DNA of 64,000 nt from Palsa-459 sp035937595 (lineage in GTDB: Bacteria; Actinomycetota; Acidimicrobiia; Acidimicrobiales; RAAP-2), in the NCBI GenBank assembly GCA_035937595.1, contig DASZHS010000051.1, positions 1 to 64,000 on the forward strand. The letters run 5' to 3'. The notes under the pieces are model-generated. The model saw only the letters and a program-made list of their open reading frames with translations. It did not search any database and was not told where the DNA came from. Below, piece by piece: positions 24,473 through 31,326 of the stretch (positions are counted from its first letter, which is position 1; each line of letters starts with the position of its first letter). The translations under genes and the position numbers were made by a program.

Positions 24473-25639
24473 TCACGCACCTCGCTCGATCAGCGAGTCG
24501 TACACGTCCCCGCCGATCACTTCGAAGCCGACGGGCTTGCACGAGAGGAACGAGGCACACGAGACGCCGTTGAAGCCATCTCGAGCGCTCGGGTTGGCGC
24601 TGACCGAGGCGGCCCAGCGCTTGCCGGTCCAGTGCTCGACCAGGGTGCGGCTCGACGCGCCGGCCTGGACGCTGCCGACGGCCTCGCAGAACTTGGTGCG
24701 AGGACACGTGACGCCCCAGAGCGTGCTGAGCGCGTTCGGGCTGGCGGTCGCGACGGTGGCCCATGTGCGACCGTTCCATCTCTCTGCCAGCGTCTTCGTC
24801 GACGCGCCGCTCACCTGGTTGCCGACCGCCTCGCAGAACGACGTCGATGCACAGGCGACGCTGTTGAGGAGGTCCATCGCCCCCGGGTCGCGACTCGCGG
24901 CGACCTTCCAGCTGGCGCCGTTCCAGCGCTCGACCAGGGTGCGCGTGAGACCCCTCGACACCCACTCGCCGACGGCGACGCAGAACGACGGCGACACGCA
25001 CGCCGCTCCCAGCAGATCGTTGTTGGCGGCACCGAGGCTGCGCGATGTCGACGGACTCCAGCGACGGCCGTTCCACCGCTCAATGTAGGTGCGGTGCACG
25101 CCGCCCACGACCTCGTCACCGACCGCCATGCAGAACCTCGTCGACGCGCACGACACCGCGTTGAGCGAGTCGGTCGAAGCGAGATCGGTGCTCGGCGTCA
25201 CGGACCAGGCGCGTCCGTCCCAGCTCTCGATGAGGGACTTCTGTGAGGAGCCCTCACCCTGGGCTCCGACAGCCATGCAGAACGACGAGCTCGTGCACGA
25301 CACGCCGTCGAGGAAGTTTGACGTGAGCGAAGGGCTGACACTCGGTGACGTCGACCAGCGTGCGCCGTTCCAGCGCTCCACGAGCGTCTTGTCGACGGCC
25401 GCGGTGACGTAGAAGCCGACGGACATGCAGAAGCTCGACGACGGGCACGACACGCCGCGCAGCGCGTTCTCCGTCGAGCTCGGGTTGGTGCTCGCATCGA
25501 CACGGAAGGCGACCTGACCGGTGCTATGCGGCGTCGCGGACGCGCCGGCTGTTGGTGCCTGCACGGTGGTCGTGACGAAGGAACCTGCGACGACGACGGC
25601 GCACACAGCTGCGGCGACGCTGACGCGAGGATGGTGCAT
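24473..25639 (-). CDS. secreted seven-repeat Cys-pair protein (predicted beta-propeller)
   Basis: No named family is recognised with confidence. From the ATG at 25639 (388 residues) it has a signal peptide (basic MHHPRVS, hydrophobic AAAVCAVVVAGSFV, Ala-x-Ala near residue 35). Seven repeats of about 48 residues follow, with a pattern like GVSCxSxxFCxAVG, then TLVERWNGxxWS. The seventh repeat is shortened and lacks the last Trp. Seven such units suggest a seven-bladed propeller with one disulfide per blade (inference). An alternative start at 25714 has a better ribosome-binding site but gives a long leader before the hydrophobic core. A related Cys-pair pattern occurs in the lipoprotein at 47671-48690. 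Its position beside the pilus genes hints at a surface role. Confidence 0.65.
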   Translation of the reverse strand: MHHPRVSVAAAVCAVVVAGSFVTTTVQAPTAGASATPHSTGQVAFRVDASTNPSSTENALRGVSCPSSSFCMSVGFYVTAAVDKTLVERWNGARWSTSPSVSPSLTSNFLDGVSCTSSSFCMAVGAQGEGSSQKSLIESWDGRAWSVTPSTDLASTDSLNAVSCASTRFCMAVGDEVVGGVHRTYIERWNGRRWSPSTSRSLGAANNDLLGAACVSPSFCVAVGEWVSRGLTRTLVERWNGASWKVAASRDPGAMDLLNSVACASTSFCEAVGNQVSGASTKTLAERWNGRTWATVATASPNALSTLWGVTCPRTKFCEAVGSVQAGASSRTLVEHWTGKRWAASVSANPSARDGFNGVSCASFLSCKPVGFEVIGGDVYDSLIERGA

Positions 25640-25986
25640 CGTCACGCTGCGGCGCCGTTCGGAGGTGGTCGCGACATCGGAGGTGTTGCTGATCCGATGG
25701 CCGTTGCTGAACATGCGCAACAACCTCACAGTCGAACGTCACGCCATTGTCGACGCCATCACAACTGCACCCCAATTCATGCGCAGGTAGCGAGAAATCT
25801 CGCCCATTGGGTCTGTTCACACGGCATGCTTTCCGCATGGCACAGATCACCTCCAATGATTCCGTCTCCGTGCTCGAGCCCGAGCGCACCGCAGAGCACC
25901 GTGGTGCGCGTGCACCACGTCACGACGCCCTGGCGCTTGTAACCTCAACGCGTGGACTACGAACGCCGAGGTGGGACGCCAAGCCA
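25640..25986. promoter_or_regulatory. divergent promoter region between the repeat protein and the response regulator
   Basis: About 350 bases between divergent genes. A TAACCT at 25940-25945 (plus strand), about 40 bases before the regulator ATG, is a candidate -10 element, and CGAGGTGGGAC precedes that ATG. If the repeat protein starts at 25714, its first codons fall in this region. Confidence 0.4.
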
Positions 25987-26736
25987 ATGACAAGGGTCCT
26001 GATCGTTGAAGACGACGCGGAGATGGTGTCGATGCTGCGCAGCTACCTCTCGGCTGAGGGCTACGACGTCGACGTCGCCGCGAACTGCGCCGGTGCGCTC
26101 GAGAGCGCGTCGGCCACCGCACCGGACCTCGTCCTCCTCGACATCGTCCTCGGCAAGGAGGACGGACGCGACGTGTTCCGCGAGTTGCGGCTCATGAGCG
26201 ACGTGCCGACGATCTTCCTCACCGGTCGCGGGCTCGAGACGGACCGCATCGCGGGGCTGAAGATGGGTGCCGACGACTACATGGTGAAGCCGTTCTCGCT
26301 CGCAGAGGTCTCTGCGCGCATCGAGTCGGTGCTCCGTCGCACGTCGGGCGGCAACGGTCAACGCGACCCCGATGAGCCGTCGATGAACTTCGGACCGCTC
26401 CAGATCAACGAGCTCACGCACGAGGTGCGGCTCGATGGCGAGCTCGTGGAGCTGACGTCGAAGGAGTTCGCGCTCCTCGCCTTCCTGGCGGCCTCGCCGC
26501 GACGCGTCTACTCGCGTGAGCAGCTGCTCGAGAACGTGTGGCTCTCCTCCCCGGAGTGGCAGGGCGGCGCCACGGTGACCGAGCACATTCGGCGGCTTCG
26601 CTCCAAGATCGAGGTCGACCCGGACCGTCCCCGCTGGATCACCACGGTCCGCGGCGTCGGCTACCGCTTCGAGCCTGCGCCGGCGGACCTCGTGCCCAGC
26701 GTCGACGACGCCGAGGGCGGCGCGTCCCGGAACTGA
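25987..26736 (+). CDS. OmpR/PhoB-family response regulator
   Basis: A 249-residue transcriptional regulator. The receiver domain (1-118) has the acidic pair EDD near residue 8, phosphoacceptor Asp52 in LLDIVLG, the Thr in FLTG, and the Lys in VKPFS. A winged-helix DNA-binding domain (about 140-232) has LTSKEFALLAFLA and the recognition-helix region VTEHIRRLRSKIE, ending in RWITTVRGVGYRFEP. The ATG at 25987 begins directly at the receiver strand, so longer upstream frames are not needed. It converges on the hybrid kinase at 26774-29227, 37 bases away, which may be its partner, but the opposite orientation leaves the pairing uncertain. Confidence 0.92.
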   Translation: MTRVLIVEDDAEMVSMLRSYLSAEGYDVDVAANCAGALESASATAPDLVLLDIVLGKEDGRDVFRELRLMSDVPTIFLTGRGLETDRIAGLKMGADDYMVKPFSLAEVSARIESVLRRTSGGNGQRDPDEPSMNFGPLQINELTHEVRLDGELVELTSKEFALLAFLAASPRRVYSREQLLENVWLSSPEWQGGATVTEHIRRLRSKIEVDPDRPRWITTVRGVGYRFEPAPADLVPSVDDAEGGASRN

Positions 26737-26773
26737 CCCCGCCGCAGCACGTCTTGCCGGGCGGCGCCGGCGC

Positions 26774-29227
26774 TCAGCTGGTCGTCGTGGCGCGGTGGCG
26801 CCCGAGGAGCTCGGCGATGACGCCGATGAGCTCACTCGGTTTGAACGGCTTTGCGAGGAAGACGCCGGTGCCCTCCGCCACCGACTCGACCACCGCCGAG
26901 TCGACGTTGCCCGACACCAGCACCACGAGGACGTCGGGGCGCTCGGCCTGCAGTGTGGCGGCGAGCTCGCCGCCGGACATCCCCAGCATCACGACGTCGC
27001 TCACGAGGAGGTCGATGGACCCCTCGAACGCGCGCGCGACGTCGAGCGCCTGCTCGCCGCTCTCGGTCTCGAGGACCTCGAAGCCGTTGTGACGAAGGAT
27101 CCGTGCCAGGAGCTCACGGATGCCCGCTTCGTCCTCTGCGAGAAGGATCGTGGCGGCGCCGACCGGGGCCGCGGGCGCCGCGGTGGGGGCGGCGTCGGCG
27201 GGCACCTCCCCGGCTGCCGGGAAGAGGATCTCGAACGTCGTGCCCACTCCTCGCTCGCTGTGGACCTCGATCGACCCGCCACTCTCCACCACTACCCGGC
27301 GCGCGGCGGGGAGCCCGAGCCCGGTGCCCTTCGACGGGCCCTTGGTCGTGAAGAGCGGCTCGAAGCACCGCCGCAGGGTCTCCTCGTCCATGCCCGCGCC
27401 CGTGTCGGCGATCTCGATGCGCACGTAGTCCCCTGGCTCGAGCGCCCCGGCGGCGAGGGTCGTCGGCCCGATCGCGATGCGCAGCTCGCCGCCGTCGTCC
27501 ATGGCGTCTCGAGCGTTCGTGGCGAGGTTCATCACCATCTGCTCGAACTGGTCCACGTCCGCCCTGATCGCGGGCGTCGTTGCGTCGAGGGACAGCGTGA
27601 GCGCCACCTCGGCGCCGAGGATCCGGTCGAGCACCTCGGACAGCTCGCGCACCGACGCGACCGGTGAGAAGACGGCCGGCGCGGGCAGCTTGGTCCGTCC
27701 CATGGTCAACAGCTTCCCGGTGAGCGTCGACGCCCGCGTCGTGGTGGTCTGGATGTCCCGCGCGAGCTGTGCGGCGCGGCCGTCGTCCCCTGCCTCGAGC
27801 TTCAGCAGCTCCGCGTAGCCGGCGATCAGCGTGAGCAGGTTGTTGAAGTCGTGCGCCACGCTGCTCGACAGCTGTCCGATCACGTCCATCCGTTGGGCGT
27901 GTCGCAGCTCCTCCATGAGCTGGCGGTGGTCCGTCACGTCCTCGACGACCGTCAGCAGGCTGCCGCGGCGACCGTGGGCGGGGGACACGAGCGCCACGGA
28001 GGCCGCGAGCTCACGGCGACGCCCCCCGAGCTCCACGCCGGAGAGGTCGTGCGCGCTCACCGTCTCCCCTGAGGCGGCCGCGGCCCAGAGGGCTCGGAGT
28101 GGCACCCGCGCGGCGTCGGGAAACGCGGGCGACGCGGCGTCGCCATGCTCGACGCGCAGGTCGGCCGCGGGCCACCCGAAGAGGTCGGCCGCCGCGCGGT
28201 TCCACCACTCGATGCCGCCGTCGAGATCCGTCTCCACGATCCCGATGGGTGCCGTGTCGACGAGCACCCTCAGTCGCTCCTCGCTGCGTTGGATCGTCTG
28301 GTGCATCTCGGTGGCGTCGAGCGCCGACGAGGCCGTCTGTGCCAGGAGCGACGCCACCTCGACGTCGTCATCGCTGAACGTCACCTCTGGACTCCGTCGG
28401 ACGCAGATCGAGCCCCTCGTCGCACCGCGCTGCTCGAGCAGGGGTGCGACCAGCCAGTCGCCGTCGCGCAGCGCGACCGTGCTCACGCCGGCGGAGGAGG
28501 GAAGGGCGACGTCCGCCCCTTCGGGATCGGAGAGACGAGAGCCGTCACCGCGTCGGGCGGCGACCTGCAGCGGCGCACCTGGCCCGCGGTCGAGGGTGAC
28601 CACGGCCTCGTCGGCATCGAACACGCTCCGGGCCCTCGGTGCGATCGCGGCCACGACGTCGCGCTCTCGTTGGATCCCCGCCACCGCGATCGAAGCGGCG
28701 ATCAGCTGGTGCAGCTGGCTTGCGAGCCGCTGGGATCGGCGCGCGGCATCCCGTGCGCGACGCTGCAGGAGCTCGCGGCCGACCGAGGTGCCCACGAGCC
28801 GTCCCACGTCCGCGACGGCGTCCGCCGCATCGGCGTCCAGCACCCGGCCCGGCGTGGTCACGACGCAGGTGATCGTGCCGATCGCGTCGTCGCCGTCCAG
28901 GACGCACGCGACGACGCACGAGGTCGCCCCATCCTGGTCGGCACGCCAGACCTCACGCCTCGCGCTCGCAAGGACACGCGCGCGGACCTCCTCGAGGTCT
29001 GCGACGCGCAGGGTGAGGTCGGGAGCGTCGCGGGGCGCCGTCGCGACGTGATCGAGGCCGCTCGCGTCCACGAGCCTGATCTCGCTGCCGTCGAGCAGGG
29101 TGGGGACGAGCGCGTCGACGAGGCGTCGGAGCCGCACGGAGGTCTCCCCGGCCGGCGCCAGCGCCACCACCGCCGCGGCGCGGACGTCGCTTCCGAACGA
29201 CGGGACGGGTGTCGGGGCCGGCGCCAC
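26774..29227 (-). CDS. hybrid sensor histidine kinase (GAF-PAS-HisKA-HATPase-REC)
   Basis: An 817-residue cytoplasmic kinase with no clear membrane segment. Two GAF-like regions occupy about 10-320 and a PAS domain about 325-445 (ending in the VVEDVTDH type). The H-box SVAHDFNNLL lies near 456. An ATPase domain (about 560-680) has the N-box NLATNARDAM, G1 DTGAGM and G2 GTGLGLPA. A C-terminal receiver (about 690-810) has SDVVM with the phosphoacceptor Asp and the LAKPF lysine. The GTG start overlaps the pilD stop (TAGTG), so kinase and prepilin peptidase are translationally coupled. That suggests a link to pilus biogenesis. The signal it senses is unknown. Confidence 0.88.
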   Translation of the reverse strand: MAPAPTPVPSFGSDVRAAAVVALAPAGETSVRLRRLVDALVPTLLDGSEIRLVDASGLDHVATAPRDAPDLTLRVADLEEVRARVLASARREVWRADQDGATSCVVACVLDGDDAIGTITCVVTTPGRVLDADAADAVADVGRLVGTSVGRELLQRRARDAARRSQRLASQLHQLIAASIAVAGIQRERDVVAAIAPRARSVFDADEAVVTLDRGPGAPLQVAARRGDGSRLSDPEGADVALPSSAGVSTVALRDGDWLVAPLLEQRGATRGSICVRRSPEVTFSDDDVEVASLLAQTASSALDATEMHQTIQRSEERLRVLVDTAPIGIVETDLDGGIEWWNRAAADLFGWPAADLRVEHGDAASPAFPDAARVPLRALWAAAASGETVSAHDLSGVELGGRRRELAASVALVSPAHGRRGSLLTVVEDVTDHRQLMEELRHAQRMDVIGQLSSSVAHDFNNLLTLIAGYAELLKLEAGDDGRAAQLARDIQTTTTRASTLTGKLLTMGRTKLPAPAVFSPVASVRELSEVLDRILGAEVALTLSLDATTPAIRADVDQFEQMVMNLATNARDAMDDGGELRIAIGPTTLAAGALEPGDYVRIEIADTGAGMDEETLRRCFEPLFTTKGPSKGTGLGLPAARRVVVESGGSIEVHSERGVGTTFEILFPAAGEVPADAAPTAAPAAPVGAATILLAEDEAGIRELLARILRHNGFEVLETESGEQALDVARAFEGSIDLLVSDVVMLGMSGGELAATLQAERPDVLVVLVSGNVDSAVVESVAEGTGVFLAKPFKPSELIGVIAELLGRHRATTTS

Positions 29228-30003
29228 TACACGCCCCGCAGGTGCAGGTGGAGCGTGGGATGCACGAAGATCGCGAGGGCCGCCCCGATCGCCAGGAACA
29301 CGCCGTAGGGGATGGGCTGGTCTCGGCGCATCCTCTTGGCCGCGATCAGCGTCAGGCCGACGACGGCACCGAGGACGTTCGCCGCGAAGAAGCCGAGGAG
29401 GACGGTCGTGACCCCCAGCCACCCGAGCCCGAGCCCGAGGACGAGCGCGAGCCGGACGTCGCCGAACCCCAGCAGCCGCTGGTCGAGCCGGTTGATCGCG
29501 TAGAACACGAGGAACCACCCCACCGAGCACGCCGCGGCGATCCACAGCGGTCGGTAGTCCCCCGTCCCGATCGCCGCAGCCAGCAGCAGCACGGCCACCA
29601 TGCCGAGGAGCGGGTAGACGATCTTCCGCGGCAGGAGACGGAGCTCGAGGTCGATGCACGCGAGCGCGAAGAGCCCCGCGAGCAGGACGAGCAGCGCGGG
29701 GAGCGCGGCGTCGTAGCCGTAGCGCAGCGCCGCGCCCAAGAAGAGGAGGGACGTCGTCGCCTCGACGACGGGGTAGCGCACGGAGATCGGCCGTCCACAC
29801 GAACGACACCGACCCCGCAGCGCGAGCCAGGAGATGACCGGCACGTTGTCGCGGTTCAGGATCGGCGTGCCGCAATCGGGACAGGCGGAACCGGGCGACA
29901 CGATCGACTCGTCCCTCGGCACGCGGTAGATCACGACGTTGAGGAATGAGCCGACCGCCAGGCCGAGGAGCGCGCAGAACGCGGCCAGCACCCCGAGCGG
30001 CAT
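29227..30003 (-). CDS. pilD: prepilin peptidase PilD (A24 family)
   Basis: Membrane aspartyl protease and N-methyltransferase that cleaves prepilin leaders after Gly. The 258 residues show the N-terminal methyltransferase-type domain with two zinc CxxC pairs (CPDC and CRSC). Multiple transmembrane helices follow, with the catalytic aspartates in CIDLELRLLP and in GFGDVRLA (GxGD motif), and a late PYGVFLAIG motif. It is expected to process the five prepilin-like proteins of the nearby locus. It lies about 5 kb upstream of pilB on the same strand and overlaps the hybrid kinase gene by its stop codon. Confidence 0.93.
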   Translation of the reverse strand: MPLGVLAAFCALLGLAVGSFLNVVIYRVPRDESIVSPGSACPDCGTPILNRDNVPVISWLALRGRCRSCGRPISVRYPVVEATTSLLFLGAALRYGYDAALPALLVLLAGLFALACIDLELRLLPRKIVYPLLGMVAVLLLAAAIGTGDYRPLWIAAACSVGWFLVFYAINRLDQRLLGFGDVRLALVLGLGLGWLGVTTVLLGFFAANVLGAVVGLTLIAAKRMRRDQPIPYGVFLAIGAALAIFVHPTLHLHLRGV

Positions 30004-30071
30004 GACGCCTCGCTACCGATCCTGCTCACGGTCGGCGGACGCGCAACTCTCGGTCCGTGTCGCCGACGTCG

Positions 30072-30893
30072 TCAGAGCGGCTTCCCCGAGAAGATCGCGT
30101 AGTCCTCGAGGAACCGGTCGATCGCCTCGACCTCGTGGGGAACGGAGAACAAGAAGCCCTGGCCGAGGTCGACGTCTTCGACCAGGAGCTGCAGCCGCTG
30201 GTCGTCGTCCTCCACGCCCTGGGCCACCGTGCGGACGTTGAGGGACTTGCCGAGCTGGACGAGCTGGTGCACCCGAGCAGCATCGCCGGTCGTCGTCGAG
30301 AGTTCCGTGATGCAGGTGCGGTCGATCTTCACGACGTCGATGGGGAGCGCCGCGACGACGGCCTCCGCCTCGGGCCCGGCGCCGAAGTCGTCGATCGCGA
30401 GCTGCACACCGAGCCGCTTGAGCGCGTGCAACGCGGCAACCGCGTCGGCCGAGTTCGAGAGGGCGCGCTCGGAGAACTCGAGGACGAGGTGGCCTCGGTC
30501 GAACCGGCTCTCTTCGAGGCTCCGCTCCACGTCGCCAAGGAAGGCGGGGGACGCGAGCTGCCGGGACGACACGTTCACGGACACCGTGAAGCGGTGCCCT
30601 CTCGAGTGCCACGCTGCGCCCTGCCGACAGGCCGTGGAGAGGACCCACGCGCCGACCGGGAGGATCGCGCCACTGGACTCGAGGACGGGGAGGAAGGCGT
30701 CCGGGCCGAGGACCCCGAGGCGCGGGTGCCGCCACCGCAGGAGCGCCTCGACGCCGACGAAGGCGTTGGACTGCAGGTCGATCGTGGGCTGGTAGAGGAG
30801 GAACAACTCGTCGTTCTCGATCGCGTGGTCGAGCTCTCGGCGCTGCCACTGCTCGTCGTGCGTCGCCCGGCTGCCGTCGCGCTCAGTCGCCAT
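30072..30893 (-). CDS. EAL-domain protein with an altered catalytic loop
   Basis: A 273-residue stand-alone EAL protein comparable in position to mycobacterial Rv1357c. Conserved elements are VEALLRW, NVSSRQL, EFSER, IDDFGAG, VVKIDR and QGFLFS. Two deviations stand out. The loop that normally reads AEGVE is AQGVE, replacing a metal/catalytic Glu with Gln. The segment after DDFGAG lacks the usual YSSL. It may be a weak phosphodiesterase or a c-di-GMP receptor rather than an efficient enzyme (inference). It is on the same strand as pilD, 68 bases upstream, and diverges from the fusion gene at 31327. Confidence 0.85.
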   Translation of the reverse strand: MATERDGSRATHDEQWQRRELDHAIENDELFLLYQPTIDLQSNAFVGVEALLRWRHPRLGVLGPDAFLPVLESSGAILPVGAWVLSTACRQGAAWHSRGHRFTVSVNVSSRQLASPAFLGDVERSLEESRFDRGHLVLEFSERALSNSADAVAALHALKRLGVQLAIDDFGAGPEAEAVVAALPIDVVKIDRTCITELSTTTGDAARVHQLVQLGKSLNVRTVAQGVEDDDQRLQLLVEDVDLGQGFLFSVPHEVEAIDRFLEDYAIFSGKPL

Positions 30894-31326
30894 CGCTCAT
30901 CGCTCCCAAGGGCACGCCGTCCACCGGAGCACGTCGCAGACAGCGCCTCTATGTCGATCGTACCATCGGTAACGAAAATTCCTCCCGGCGTCGAGCACGA
31001 CACACTCTCGCAGGCGAGCGCCGCACCGGCCGACAACCGGCGACGTCGAACGAAGCGCTCGACGGTCGATCCGCGCGCGCTGGCACGCCGCGCGACGACC
31101 GTGCGCCACGCGCCGGCGGGCCGCGAGATCGACTCGCAGCGTGACGGTCCCGCGCCGTGACGTGACCATAGATCGCACGATTCCGGTGTCGGTGCGCGCC
31201 GGTGACGCGGTTGTCCACTCCCGGAGGTTCCACCGATTTTCTCAGGTGGTGCACTAGTTTTTCACTCAGTCCGAGCGGTCTCCCGAGTGCGCATCGGGAT
31301 TGAGAGCATGGGTGGTCACCTCAACA
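30894..31326. other. divergent intergenic region of the c-di-GMP island
   Basis: About 430 bases between the divergent EAL gene and the three-domain fusion gene. It is noticeably less GC-rich near 31220-31270 (a TTTTTC-containing stretch), which is where I would expect promoters. I see no canonical c-di-GMP riboswitch and no supportable gene. Confidence 0.4.
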
